This document shows positions 6,551 to 16,201 of a stretch of DNA of 32,704 nt, one piece after another. The number at the start of each line of letters is the position of its first letter. Position 1 is the stretch's first letter. Source of the DNA: an uncultured Clostridia bacterium (GTDB lineage: Bacteria > Bacillota > Clostridia > Oscillospirales > Ruminococcaceae); NCBI GenBank assembly GCA_947427325.1, contig CANEHP010000003.1:1-32704 (forward strand). Direction: 5' to 3'. A program made the position numbers and the translations under genes. The notes under the pieces are model-generated. The model did not search any database and was not told the origin of the DNA. It saw only the letters and a program-made list of their open reading frames with translations.

Positions 6551-9500
6551 TTACTTGCGCTTATCTCTCTTTCTCGCAAATACAACTGCGGCAGCTGCTG
6601 CCACGGCAGGTACAAATGCGATTGCAATACCGGTAGGCTTGTTCTTATCGGGATCATCCTTTCCGGGATCGCCTGCAACGCCTGTTGTAGTTTCCTCGGG
6701 AGTTGTCTCGGAAGCTTCGGTGTCCTCGGGAGTTGTCTCGGGAGCTTCGGATTCCTCGGGAGTTGTTTCGGAAACGGGAGCTTTTTCTTCGGCTATAACA
6801 AATTCGCCTACTTGGTCGCCGTTTACCGTAAATACAAGGAAGCCGTCAACAATCTCCGCTTTCACCTGAGTGTATGTGCCGTCTGCATTCTTGACGGATA
6901 CGGTGGTTTTTTCAGGATCAAAGCCCTCGGGAACGGGAACCTTAATGGTTACGGGTCCGTCTACAGGGTTGCCTTCCGCATCGGTCAATGTTACGCTGTA
7001 GGTGACGGACGATTCGTTGGAAGCCACCACTTCGGGAGCTTTATAGATCACGCCCTCCGTAACGGGATAGGTGATCTCAATGCCTGTTTCTTCATCTGTT
7101 ACGGTTACTACCGTAGACTTTGCGCCGGTGAGAAGCATAGGCCATACGCCGTCGCCTGCATCGCCGATCTTTCTTGAAGAGCAGTCTACTACCGTGTAGG
7201 TTTCATTGTATTCTTCATCTGTCTCTTCATGGGTGCTTACGGCGATCTGATAAAGGTTGTTTGTGTTGCCGTCACAAGCGGAGAGATAGAGATAACCGTC
7301 TTCTCCCGCTACCATAGAAGCAACGATATCGTCTTCCATAGCTAAGGGGTATGTTTCGGAAATACATGACTTTTCACTTACATCGAAGGTGCATCCGTAT
7401 GCCGGATTGCCTTCTTCATCAATAGTAGCATAAATATTGAACATCCATAAATATCCCAAGTCATCCAATGCGGCAAATTGTTCTGCGACACAAACCTCAC
7501 CGGTAATGTCGTCAACTACCTCGGTTTCGCCCATGCTTGCAATAGCTACAACGTACTCGGCGCCGGTAGCGAGCATAAGATAATATTGCAAGTTAAATGC
7601 GTAAGGCTGCAATGCCATAGGATTGGTAGGACCTATAAGCATAGAACCGTAAACACCGACGATCAAAGGCTCTTCCTCGGTAGAGAATACTTGGCTGTAT
7701 GCCATATCCCACAGCGGAACGCCTAAGGGGTTGCTTGCAACGGCAACCTCGCTGCCGTCGGTAGGGTCGATTTCGTGCATACCATATGAACCTTGAACAC
7801 CGTCAAACATATAAATATGTCCGTTATCGGTATTGAGGGTTGCGGAAATCATAGAGGACTTAAGAGGATAGGTTTCGGACCATGTGGTGTCCTTTGACAT
7901 ATCCCAGCTGTAGATAAAGGGATTGCCTTCTTCGTCCTGCAATGTACCGCCGAGAAGAATGTTGAGAGTTTCAACCTTGATCTCGATAGAATCGGAAACA
8001 TTTTTGTCTGCCTTGGAGGAAGCTGTGATTACTGCTTTTCCGTCGCTTACGGCAGTAACTCTGCCATTGCCGTCAACAGTCATAACATCCTCGTCGGAGG
8101 AGCTCCAATCCAAATCCGCATTGGTTAATGTCCAAGGCAATGCGGTAGCGTTTACCTTCTGTGAAGAGCCCTTGATCATTACCGTATCCGCATTGAGGAT
8201 AACGGCTGAAACCTTATCGGTAGGCTTTGCCCAATCGGGGTTAACGGAAGGAGTGGACTTATCGGGAATAATCAATGCGCAAAGCTGTGCGTTAATATTT
8301 TCGCTTGCCTCAAAGGTCTTAGTTGTGGGATCAATTTCAACAAAGTAGGATTCGACATTGAAATTGTACAAAGCCCAGCAAACCTTCTTGGTGTTGGGAT
8401 CATATTCCATCGCCTGAATTGAATAAATGCCGGAAACAAGCTTTTCGTCAGTTGCAGCCAAATCAACTACAAGCTCAGGCGCCGCTTTGCCTGCAAGACC
8501 CTCCGACGTGTACTTGTAAACCTTGCCTGTGCCGCGCTCTGATGAGTAGAAGCTGCCGTTCTCGTCACATGCCAATGTGAATGTTGCAAAAGGAATCAAT
8601 CCTACAAGCTCGGGAACACAGTTAAGCTTATCGAAGGAAATAAGGTAAGTTTCATCGCTGATATCATAGCCCATTGCCTTTCCGACAATAGCGTAGATCT
8701 TGCCGTCCTTTGCGTTGTAAGCCATATCCAAAGGAATAATTTCATCCTCAAAGAAGTTCTGAATATTGATAACTTCCTTAGTATCCGTCAGATCGCTTTC
8801 GGGCATTACAATAAGCGTGCCCTTTTTGTCTAATGCGTATACGATATGATCTGCAATAGTTGCGGCGTTTATCATATACTTGGAATTTTCATACTTGACC
8901 TCAGGGTCTTCGGGAGTTACGTTCACTCCGTCAAAGCTGGTCCAATAGTAATGACCGTATTCGGTGTTGAATGCGATTCTGCCGGGAAGAATCGTGCCTT
9001 CGCCGAACTTTTCGTCAATTTCAACGGTTACGGTATTGCATGCATAGTCGCAAACCTGCAAATAAAGCATATCTGCATTGACTTCGGAAACATCGATTTC
9101 AACTTTATACTCGTCACCCGCCTTAGCCGCTTCGTCAGGACCGACAGAAGCGTAAACTCTGGAGCCGCTCTTGTTGGTGAGAAGAACCGCAGCGATAAAC
9201 TGGTTATCCTTAACGGTAACGGTAAGCTTGCCGTCCTTAACAACAGGATCGGAAACAATTACGGGCTTGGTGTTATCAATGGTAACAGAGGTCTTAAGCG
9301 CATTGGTAAGATCAATATCCTCCCAGCGAACATTGCCATTTGCGTCCTGATAATATTCGGGAGCAAGCGCAAAGGTGATGTTCAGCCTTTCGCCTTCCTT
9401 AGCGCCGCTGAAATCATAGTTGGGTTTAAGGGTCTGAACGGTTTTTTGCCATGAACCCGCATTAGTATGATAGTATGCGCAGTCAACAGCGCCGATTGAG

Positions 9501-12500
9501 TTATCTATAACGGTTTTTCCTGTGGTTTCATTGTAAACAACGAATCTGGAATCTACCGCATTGCGGATAGCGGCAAACTGCACCATATTGAGCAATGTGC
9601 CGTTGGTGTTGTTTACTGCGTTTCGGTTGGGATTGTAAACTTCCTCTTCTTCAAGATAGTTAAAGTAAGGGTTGCCGCCGAAATAATAAGCGTCGCCGCT
9701 TTCGCCGTAGGTTACCCCGAACGCATTTGCACGGAAAGAGTTTTCATCGCTTGCGACATAAAGGTAAGGTACTCTGTGTTCAGCGCCGGAAAGGTAATAA
9801 GCTTCGTAAGAGCCTTTATCGAACATGGACGCTGTGGACCAGTCGCCATAGTATCCCAATACGGGGATCGAGTGAGAGGTTGAAAGAACGCCCTCCTCGT
9901 CTGATACGCCGTCAGCGTAAACAAAGCCCTGGATATATGCGCCTGCATCCTCATAGTAACGATCTAACCAATTCTTGCTTTCATCGGAAAGAGTAAGAGT
10001 GACTTGTACATGAACCTTGCCGTTTGCGGGAACAACAGCCGTATCGCCGCAGTCAAATTCGGCTGTTGAAGGCAGCAGCTGAGTGCTCTGACCCATTACA
10101 AGGCTGGGTAAGCCTGCTAAGCTTAATCCTTCTATAGGTCCTGCTTCCTGAGTGAAGATATCTGCGTCAAGAGCATAGCTCTTTTCGGTATTTGTAAGAT
10201 TATAAAGAGTGAAGCCGAAGGTGTAAACACCCTTTCTTGCGGGGTCGTCGCCCAGCTCAACCTTAACCTTGCCGTCCTTTGCGCCTGCATTGGCGTTTTC
10301 GTCCATAAGGATATAGCTTTCCGCCTTAACAACATTGCCGATGTTGGCAAGACCTGCGCCCTGGCGCAATACGGGATAGTATGCAAGTCCGTACTCGCCC
10401 AAATCTTCAATCATAGGCTCTGCCGTAGACATAAGCAGGCTTTGGGCAAGAACACGTGCGGAAAGACCCGTTTTCTTGTCAAGACCCTTTTCCTTTATGT
10501 ACTGTGCCGCCAAAGCCGCCATACCTGCAATCTGAGGAGAAGCCATGGAAGTACCCGACATATTTACGTATTTATCGGTTTCAGCGGGTTCGCCGTCAAC
10601 GGAATAAATGTTTCCGCCGGGTGCGGTAATCTCGGGCTTTAATTCCAGAGAACCGGGAACGCCCCAGGAGGAGAAGTCGCTGATAACGGACTTGTCGGGA
10701 GTTGTGATGACTATAGCTTCAGGCTTATCCTTATTAACGATTTTGCCTGTGTAGTATTTTCCGTCCTCGGAAGGAACGGCGTTAGCTTTTAAGAGCTGAC
10801 CCTCTGCCTGTGTAACGGTTATAGCGGGAGCGTCTTGGGTATAGTCGGAAAGATCCATACGGATAACGCCCGGTTGGTTATTGTAAATAATGGTTGCGGC
10901 TGCGCCTGCCTTAACGGCATTTTCGCATTTTTCAACGAAGCTGATATCGCCTCTGGAGCATACCGCTATCTTGCCCTTAAGAGCGTCGCCCACAGCTGCC
11001 CAATCCTCGGGAGTGCCGAAACCGTCGATAAGCACGTATTCCAGCTCGCCCTTGAGAGTAGCAAAAGGCTTGTTGGTATAAGCTTCGCCGTTGTTGCCCA
11101 CAGTGGATTCAGTGTAAACAACGGGGTAACCGTCAACGGTAAAGTATACGCTGTAAGCGCCGATATTCTCCGCAGAAGCTACGGTAAAGGCATTGGTGAA
11201 AGATCCGGGAGAACCGTCGGTCTGTGAGTTTACGTCGTCGGTATAAAGGAAGCCCTGAGTTTGAGCGTTATCCGCCCAGTGACCTGCGTTGCCTGCGGAA
11301 ATAGCGACAACCGCGCCGCTATTGGTGATATCCTCAAGTATCTGCTGATATTCGGGATTGCTGTTTCTCGAGCTGCCGCCGTTGCCTGAACCCAGTGAAA
11401 GGTTGACAGCGTCAGCGCCTAAAACGATAGCGTCCTCAATAGCAAGCATATAGTCGGAATCGTAAGCTCCGCCGCCCTTGCCGAATACCTTCATGGTAAG
11501 GATCTGTGCGTCGGGAGCTACGCCCTGTACTCCTGTGGAGCTGATGGCTGCGACGTAGTCGCCGTACTGATCCTCGATAAACCTGTTGGCTGCCGAAATG
11601 CCCTCAACGTGAGAACCGTGACCACCCTGTGAATCGTTGTCATGGGTAATGTCATAGTCGCCGTCGATATAGTTGTAAGCAAAAGGAATTTTCTCGCTGA
11701 GGAATACCTTTGCGGGATCGATTTTTACATTGAGCTGATCCAAAACCGCCTCGATCTTTGCAGCGCTGAGGAGGTTAAGAGAAGTCTTATAATCGGCAAA
11801 ATTTTTGCCCAATGCCTTCGCATTCTGCTTTAAGGAATAGAGGAATGCGCCTTCTGCAAAGGATTGATGGTCGGAATCGATACCCGTATCGATAACCGCA
11901 ATCTTTGTGCCTGCGCCTGTGTATCCCTCTGCCCAAGCTGCGCTTGAACCGATCTGCAAAGCAGATGTAGCCATATTGGGGTCGTTGGGTACATCCTCTA
12001 CGGTTTTAGCCGCCTCGTATTTTGTTTCAATAAGTACGGTCTTAACACCGCTGATTTTTTCGATTGCCTTGATTTGACCGAATTTTACATTTGCGGAAAT
12101 AATATTTGCCGCCAAAGTTAAATTATGAACAACATCAAGATTTTCTTTTGTGGCCTTTTCGATTTTTTCTTCAACCGTTTGCTGTTTAAGCTTCAGACTG
12201 TCACGGTAAGCGACTGCCTTGGAGTTTACGGCAATAGTTTCGATATCGAAACCGGCCTTAATGGTGGAGGCGTCCTCAAGAACGATGGATACGCGAACTT
12301 CGTCGTCATTTGCATAACCAAGGTCTTCAGCTTCTGTCATCTTGTCCTTGCCGGGAGAAACAACAGAAATGCCCTTGCCGCTTAAATCCGAAATATTTAC
12401 TCCGCTGGCGTTGGCTGTGGTAGGGACGACTACCGCAGAAATCGTTACAGCAGCAGCTAAAATTCCGGCAAGCAAGCGTTTTAACACTTTTTCTTCTTTC

Positions 12501-12502
12501 AT
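6551..12502 (-). CDS. Very large secreted, surface-anchored subtilisin-like serine protease (S8, lactocepin-like)
   Basis: A 1,983-residue exported protease. The signal peptide is residues 1-32 (KRLLAGILAAAVTISAVVV, cleaved near TANA-S), followed by an I9-like propeptide (~60-165). The S8 catalytic domain has Asp205 (AVIDTG), His295 (GGHGSHVEG), oxyanion Asn405 (ISAGNAG) and Ser652 (MSGTSMASP). A PA domain is inserted between His and Ser (~470-590). Then come Fn3-like wall-protease domains, propeller-like repeats (~1150-1400 and ~1510-1780) and a Big_2 Ig-like domain (~1425-1510). The C-terminus has a Thr/Glu/Pro spacer with ETTPE repeats, NKPTG (1954-1958), an 18-residue hydrophobic span and the tail RKRDKRK. 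NKPTG resembles a sortase signal but is not canonical LPxTG. All catalytic residues are present, so it should be active, probably in peptide scavenging. AAAGGAG lies 7 bases before the ATG. Confidence 0.93.
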   Translation of the reverse strand: MKEEKVLKRLLAGILAAAVTISAVVVPTTANASGVNISDLSGKGISVVSPGKDKMTEAEDLGYANDDEVRVSIVLEDASTIKAGFDIETIAVNSKAVAYRDSLKLKQQTVEEKIEKATKENLDVVHNLTLAANIISANVKFGQIKAIEKISGVKTVLIETKYEAAKTVEDVPNDPNMATSALQIGSSAAWAEGYTGAGTKIAVIDTGIDSDHQSFAEGAFLYSLKQNAKALGKNFADYKTSLNLLSAAKIEAVLDQLNVKIDPAKVFLSEKIPFAYNYIDGDYDITHDNDSQGGHGSHVEGISAANRFIEDQYGDYVAAISSTGVQGVAPDAQILTMKVFGKGGGAYDSDYMLAIEDAIVLGADAVNLSLGSGNGGSSRNSNPEYQQILEDITNSGAVVAISAGNAGHWADNAQTQGFLYTDDVNSQTDGSPGSFTNAFTVASAENIGAYSVYFTVDGYPVVYTESTVGNNGEAYTNKPFATLKGELEYVLIDGFGTPEDWAAVGDALKGKIAVCSRGDISFVEKCENAVKAGAAATIIYNNQPGVIRMDLSDYTQDAPAITVTQAEGQLLKANAVPSEDGKYYTGKIVNKDKPEAIVITTPDKSVISDFSSWGVPGSLELKPEITAPGGNIYSVDGEPAETDKYVNMSGTSMASPQIAGMAALAAQYIKEKGLDKKTGLSARVLAQSLLMSTAEPMIEDLGEYGLAYYPVLRQGAGLANIGNVVKAESYILMDENANAGAKDGKVKVELGDDPARKGVYTFGFTLYNLTNTEKSYALDADIFTQEAGPIEGLSLAGLPSLVMGQSTQLLPSTAEFDCGDTAVVPANGKVHVQVTLTLSDESKNWLDRYYEDAGAYIQGFVYADGVSDEEGVLSTSHSIPVLGYYGDWSTASMFDKGSYEAYYLSGAEHRVPYLYVASDENSFRANAFGVTYGESGDAYYFGGNPYFNYLEEEEVYNPNRNAVNNTNGTLLNMVQFAAIRNAVDSRFVVYNETTGKTVIDNSIGAVDCAYYHTNAGSWQKTVQTLKPNYDFSGAKEGERLNITFALAPEYYQDANGNVRWEDIDLTNALKTSVTIDNTKPVIVSDPVVKDGKLTVTVKDNQFIAAVLLTNKSGSRVYASVGPDEAAKAGDEYKVEIDVSEVNADMLYLQVCDYACNTVTVEIDEKFGEGTILPGRIAFNTEYGHYYWTSFDGVNVTPEDPEVKYENSKYMINAATIADHIVYALDKKGTLIVMPESDLTDTKEVINIQNFFEDEIIPLDMAYNAKDGKIYAIVGKAMGYDISDETYLISFDKLNCVPELVGLIPFATFTLACDENGSFYSSERGTGKVYKYTSEGLAGKAAPELVVDLAATDEKLVSGIYSIQAMEYDPNTKKVCWALYNFNVESYFVEIDPTTKTFEASENINAQLCALIIPDKSTPSVNPDWAKPTDKVSAVILNADTVMIKGSSQKVNATALPWTLTNADLDWSSSDEDVMTVDGNGRVTAVSDGKAVITASSKADKNVSDSIEIKVETLNILLGGTLQDEEGNPFIYSWDMSKDTTWSETYPLKSSMISATLNTDNGHIYMFDGVQGSYGMHEIDPTDGSEVAVASNPLGVPLWDMAYSQVFSTEEEPLIVGVYGSMLIGPTNPMALQPYAFNLQYYLMLATGAEYVVAIASMGETEVVDDITGEVCVAEQFAALDDLGYLWMFNIYATIDEEGNPAYGCTFDVSEKSCISETYPLAMEDDIVASMVAGEDGYLYLSACDGNTNNLYQIAVSTHEETDEEYNETYTVVDCSSRKIGDAGDGVWPMLLTGAKSTVVTVTDEETGIEITYPVTEGVIYKAPEVVASNESSVTYSVTLTDAEGNPVDGPVTIKVPVPEGFDPEKTTVSVKNADGTYTQVKAEIVDGFLVFTVNGDQVGEFVIAEEKAPVSETTPEESEAPETTPEDTEASETTPEETTTGVAGDPGKDDPDKNKPTGIAIAFVPAVAAAAAVVFARKRDKRK
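6693..6771 (-). repeat. 30-bp tandem repeat encoding the ETTPE spacer
   Basis: Two nearly identical 30-bp units (6693-6722, 6723-6752) and a 19-bp partial third (6753-6771) lie in the subtilase coding sequence. Each encodes a ten-residue ETTPE-containing unit just before the C-terminal anchor. The repeat is in frame, so changes in copy number would lengthen or shorten the stalk. Confidence 0.8.
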
Positions 12503-12849
12503 TTAAGTGCTCCTTTACTCCTTATTTTATTTATATCACGCCCATAGGCATAACACATACAAGGCTAAGAACTTGTTCTCATATTAACGCTTTTGCGCTT
12601 TTACTTGTTAAAATGCATTGGTATATGTATGTGCAAGCAGCAAACAGCATTATGATTTGTGAATTTTTATTTCACAAAACCGACACTTATATACAATTTT
12701 AATTTTACAGCACTTTAATTTAAAAATCAATGCATTTATCACAAAATCTTTACATATTCACTTAAAATGTCACTTTGCATTTTTTTAAATGCGTATAGCG
12801 GGTAATTGTTGTGGAATGTTACAAAAGGGCAGTCGAAAAAGGTTGGTTA
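12503..12849 (-). promoter_or_regulatory. Long leader and promoter region of the subtilase gene
   Basis: A 347-base AT-rich stretch holds no gene. The best promoter on the minus strand is TTGATT (12725-12730), 17 bases, then TAAAAT (12702-12707), giving a 5' UTR of about 190 bases. Just downstream of the start site lies a perfect dyad TTTGTGAA-N7-TTCACAAA (12656-12678), which could be an operator. The spacing (TGTGA-N9-TCACA) does not fit CRP. Promoter and operator are inferred from pattern. Confidence 0.45.
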
Positions 12850-12895
12850 AAATCAAAAAAACCGCCCTCCCTGAGCGTTTTGAATAGGGCGGTTT
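12850..12895 (-). terminator. Intrinsic terminator after fliB
   Basis: On the minus strand AACCGCCCT...AGGGCGGTT (arms 12886-12894 and 12860-12868) is followed by TTTTTTGATTTT. It lies 16 bases after the fliB stop codon. Confidence 0.88.
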
Positions 12896-12910
12896 GGTGT
12901 TATTGATTTT

Positions 12911-14137
12911 TCAGCTTACTAAAAATGCGGCGTGGGGGAGGTCGAAGGAGTCGGTTGCTATAAAAGAACCGACAGTCCATGTATCAGCAACCTTACTGTT
13001 AAGTATAATTTTTGCGGCATGAGTAAATGCCAGGGCTAAATCTCTGTCGTTCCAATTCTCCGGCAAAAAGGCGGGAACACAGATTTTGAGCATATTGTAA
13101 AAAACAACGAGAACAAAATAATTTTTAAATATTCCGTCTAAAGGAGATTGGCACAGGATTTGATTAACCAGCAGATTTTCCAAAATATACGGGCGCTCCG
13201 CTTCTATACTTCCGAACAGCTCTTGATTGTTTAAATATTTGTCTTTGCTGTAAACAAAATCAATTTTGTCATTGTTTTTTTCTGTTTTGACGCCCAAATT
13301 TTGCCTTACCTCCGAAAACAGCTGTTTTATAAAGCTTAAGCCTTCAGCTTCTTCAGCCCAATCCGCCATTCTTACAAGAATATCAATAGATTTGAGAGCG
13401 GCGCTGTCATCGGTTTGAGGAGCTTTCAGGGAATCGGCAATTTTCCGGCACGTTTCATGGTCAAGCATCATTTTGCAAAGACTTGCAATTTTTTCATCAT
13501 TTCCTTCATCTATGTATTCATCGGCCTTTTTACTGAAATATCCTAATATGAGCAGTCTTTCCCGAACAGAAAATCTGCGGTTTTGAAGAATATCTATTTC
13601 CGCATTTTTTACGATCCAAAAATAAGGATATCCTTTCCAGCTCTTTGGAACATTATAATTGGACATACGCCCCTTGTTTATATATTTGTCCTTTCCGTCA
13701 TACTCTTCCTCAAGAATTTCAAGACCCTCGGGATGATTCATAAGTATTTCGGTTACGTGAGGGCATGTAATATTAAGGGTGAAGATCATTGCGCTGTCTT
13801 CCACAACAGCATGAAGTCGGGGAAAGGTATTGCATACATAACCCATTTTTTCCTCCCCAAGCTCTTTTTGAAGCCGACAAAGTCCATCGTCGCACAGCAT
13901 AGGGCAGTATCCGCCGTCTCCGAATTTTATTGCCGCATATTGCAGATCGTTTGCGTTGTTTATTCTGACAAAGGCGTTAGCGATTATTTTTCTTAATTCG
14001 GGACTGCAGCGGGCGTGCTTTATATTAAGATAATCTCTTTTGCCGAAGAGTATACCCCAGTGCTGACAGCAGGTTTCGGGACACTGCGAGCCTATACAGT
14101 GAAACTCATCATAATACTTGAACTTAACTACCTTCAT
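12911..14137 (-). CDS. fliB: Flagellin lysine-N-methylase FliB
   Basis: The 408-residue protein starts with the FliB cysteine pattern: C14, C19, C23 and C24 (HCIGSQCPETCC), C78/C82/C87 (CPMLCDDGLC), C102 (VCNTFPR) and C125 (CPH). Many of these cysteines probably bind a metal or Fe-S cluster. The family methylates lysine side chains of flagellin using S-adenosylmethionine before or during export. The neighbour directly upstream is the intact flagellin gene, on the same strand, which supports the call. fliB also has its own promoter and a good AAGGAG ribosome site. The C-terminal half is helical and less conserved. The likely targets are surface lysines of the variable flagellin region, so modification would have to cope with different flagellin bodies. 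Confidence 0.9.
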   Translation of the reverse strand: MKVVKFKYYDEFHCIGSQCPETCCQHWGILFGKRDYLNIKHARCSPELRKIIANAFVRINNANDLQYAAIKFGDGGYCPMLCDDGLCRLQKELGEEKMGYVCNTFPRLHAVVEDSAMIFTLNITCPHVTEILMNHPEGLEILEEEYDGKDKYINKGRMSNYNVPKSWKGYPYFWIVKNAEIDILQNRRFSVRERLLILGYFSKKADEYIDEGNDEKIASLCKMMLDHETCRKIADSLKAPQTDDSAALKSIDILVRMADWAEEAEGLSFIKQLFSEVRQNLGVKTEKNNDKIDFVYSKDKYLNNQELFGSIEAERPYILENLLVNQILCQSPLDGIFKNYFVLVVFYNMLKICVPAFLPENWNDRDLALAFTHAAKIILNSKVADTWTVGSFIATDSFDLPHAAFLVS

Positions 14138-14219
14138 CTTGATTCTCCTTATTTATTAAAGCATTGTATCAAAAGCTGCGGAAATTTCAAAGCAATAAAG
14201 CTGTTTCTGTTTTATTTAT

Positions 14220-14248
14220 ATTTTAACATTTTTCCTGCCATTTGTCTA
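14220..14248 (-). promoter_or_regulatory. Sigma-A-type promoter of fliB
   Basis: On the minus strand TAGACA (14243-14248), 17 bases, TAAAAT (14220-14225), about 80 bases before the fliB ATG. It suggests fliB is transcribed separately from the sigma-D-driven flagellin. Confidence 0.6.
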
Positions 14249-14339
14249 TATGTTTTTTCAACAATAAGAACTCCCGCCGTTCTGTATATTTTTTCATTAC
14301 CTCGTCCTGCGCAAAAGCGGCGGGAACATCGCTTTTCCA

Positions 14340-14372
14340 ATTATACAAACAATACCCCCGCCGAAGCGGGGG
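14340..14372 (-). terminator. Terminator of the intact flagellin gene
   Basis: On the minus strand CCCCCGC-TTCG-GCGGGGG (14355-14372) is followed by TATTGTTTGTATAATT. It is a stable UUCG tetraloop hairpin 52 bases after the stop codon. A near copy follows the third flagellin body. Confidence 0.88.
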
Positions 14373-14377
14373 CAATG

Positions 14378-14399
14378 TATTTGTAGGAATTGTAATAAG
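14378..14399 (-). repeat. 22-bp conserved flagellin 3' element, copy 1
   Basis: The plus strand reads TATTTGTAGGAATTGTAATA plus AG. The same 22 bases occur at 18346-18367 and inverted at 18164-18185, each time just after a flagellin stop codon (14424, 18391 and 18124 edges). Confidence 0.85.
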
Positions 14400-14424
14400 T
14401 ACAATAAAGCTTGCGCTGAATATA

Positions 14425-16062
14425 TTAGCCGAGGAGCTGGAGAACTGCCTGAGGCTGCTGATTAGCCTGAGCCAGCATAGCCTGAGAAGCCTGCTGCAAG
14501 ATGTTGAACTTGGTGTAGTTAATCATCTCGGTAGCCATATCTGTATCCCTGATCTGAGATTCAGCGTTTGTTAAGTTCTCGTTAGTAGTGGTTAAGTTGT
14601 TTACAGTGTACTCAAGACGGTTCTGGAGAGCACCGAGGTCAGCTCTCTGCAAGGAAACCTTCTTAACTGCTGCGTCAACTGAGGTGATAGCCTTGTTAGC
14701 TGCTTCTCTGGTGGAAACGTCTATGTTTGCAACACCCAATGAATCTGCGCCCATATCGTCAACATTAAGAGCAACTCTCTGATCCTTAACGCCGTTAGCG
14801 CCGATCTGGAATACTAAGCCTTCGCCGTTGCTGCCTGTGAAGTTCTTACCAAGACCTAAGCCTTCGGTTACATCTGCTGCGCCAATGGCATCAACTTTAT
14901 TGAAGTAAATATGACCGTTGTTAGCTCCGTCAGGATTCTTAGCGTCGGTCAATTTAACCTCATAATCATATCCTGCCTTAGCCAAAAGGTTTTCAATATC
15001 CTTTTCGGAATAGTCAACGCCTGTTGACAGGTGCAATGTAACCGCTGCGCCGCTTGTGCCTATAACGGGAGCTGTATCGGTAACAACCTCTTCCTTGCCG
15101 GCTGCTCTGTCAAACGAAATAGCAACGCTTGCAACAAGAGATTCGTTAAGCTTAGAATCACCGTAAGAGTTAGCTGTAAGGGTGATAGTATCGGAAGAAC
15201 CAACGCCGCCGTTTGTGCCGTCCGCTACGTTAGTCGATGCGTCAATTTCAATGGTTCCGCGAGTGCCTGCTACGGTTGCAGTTGTGGTGGCTGCTGCTGC
15301 TGTGATAACGCCATATTCACTCTTAAAAGTAATATCACCAAAAGGAGCGGTCATACCTGCGTCCTTGGGAACGGTTGCGTTCTTGATTAAGTCGTTGATC
15401 TCTTCATCAGTATAGGATTTATTAGCAACCAGGTTAACAGTAACCTTAAGTCCGGCTTTATCCCAAACAGCATTCTCTCCGCCTGCTCCGGAAGCTGAGT
15501 TCGTTGTAAACGCAATCTGCATTCCCTTAACGGAAGATGTGGTGGAAATGCGTCCGCCGCCGATAGCAGCAACCTTTTCGTTCATTCCGTAAAGAGCGCC
15601 GTAGTTATTGGTGTTTCCGCCTGCGCCCGAAAGAGAACCGTCAAGCAGCTGCATTCCGTTGTACTCGGTAGCTGTGGAAATTCTGTCGATTTCGCTCTTA
15701 AGAGCGTCAACTTCCTTCTGGATAGCCTCACGGTCTGTATCATTCTGGTAAGTACCATTAGCGGACTGTACAGCAAGTTCTCTCATTCTCTGGAGAATGG
15801 AGTGAGTTTCGTTCAAGCCGCCTTCAGCAGTCTGGATAAGAGAAATACCATCGTTAGCGTTTCTTGTAGCCTGAGCAAGACCACGGATCTGAGATCTCAT
15901 TTTTTCGGAGATAGCCAAGCCTGCAGCGTTGTCGCCTGCACGGTTAATCTGATAACCGGAGCTGAGCTTTTCGGTAGCCTTCTTAAGACCGGCTACGTTT
16001 GTGTTCATCTTGTTGTTCGCATTGAGAGCGGACATATTATGTTGTACTACTAATCCTGCCAT
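14425..16062 (-). CDS. fliC: Flagellin, intact copy (currently expressed head plus body 1)
   Basis: The 545-residue filament protein is exported by the flagellar type III system. The N-terminal D0/D1 (residues 1-~150) starts MAGLVVQHNMSALNANN and carries the conserved LSSGYQINRAGDNAAGLAISEKMR and NDGISLIQTAEGGLNE motifs. The variable region spans about 155-430. The C-terminal D1/D0 (~435-545) ends QASQAMLAQANQQPQAVLQLLG. A GGAGG site precedes the ATG, and a sigma-D promoter lies 140 bases upstream. It is the only complete flagellin of the three in the window. The DNA for residues 102-104 (AATGGTAC, 15752-15759) is exactly where the other two bodies begin. Confidence 0.96.
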   Translation of the reverse strand: MAGLVVQHNMSALNANNKMNTNVAGLKKATEKLSSGYQINRAGDNAAGLAISEKMRSQIRGLAQATRNANDGISLIQTAEGGLNETHSILQRMRELAVQSANGTYQNDTDREAIQKEVDALKSEIDRISTATEYNGMQLLDGSLSGAGGNTNNYGALYGMNEKVAAIGGGRISTTSSVKGMQIAFTTNSASGAGGENAVWDKAGLKVTVNLVANKSYTDEEINDLIKNATVPKDAGMTAPFGDITFKSEYGVITAAAATTTATVAGTRGTIEIDASTNVADGTNGGVGSSDTITLTANSYGDSKLNESLVASVAISFDRAAGKEEVVTDTAPVIGTSGAAVTLHLSTGVDYSEKDIENLLAKAGYDYEVKLTDAKNPDGANNGHIYFNKVDAIGAADVTEGLGLGKNFTGSNGEGLVFQIGANGVKDQRVALNVDDMGADSLGVANIDVSTREAANKAITSVDAAVKKVSLQRADLGALQNRLEYTVNNLTTTNENLTNAESQIRDTDMATEMINYTKFNILQQASQAMLAQANQQPQAVLQLLG

Positions 16063-16201
16063 AATAATTTTCCTCCATGATTTCTGCTGTCAATTTCCTT
16101 TTGACAGCTCGCAGCAGCATTAAAAATTTTACGGCTGCGATTGTTAAAAATTAATGATAAGATTTGCAAATCTTCAAGGCTTCTTGAACCTTTCAGAAAT
16201 A

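Noticed and set aside
6555..6771. CRISPR-like array from the regular 30-bp repeats
   Set aside because: The units are directly adjacent with no spacers and encode an in-frame peptide repeat. No CRISPR array was seen anywhere in the window.
6555..6869. Plus-strand frame opposite the subtilase C-terminus
   Set aside because: It is the complement of the Thr/Glu/Pro repeat, and its Ser/Val-rich composition follows from the repeat. Other long plus-strand frames opposite the large genes were left out for the same reason.
14230..14330. Inverted CCCGCCG/CGGCGGG repeat upstream of fliB as a terminator or mobile element
   Set aside because: The arms are only 7 bases with a loop of about 40 bases, and no T-run follows. 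Too weak to call.
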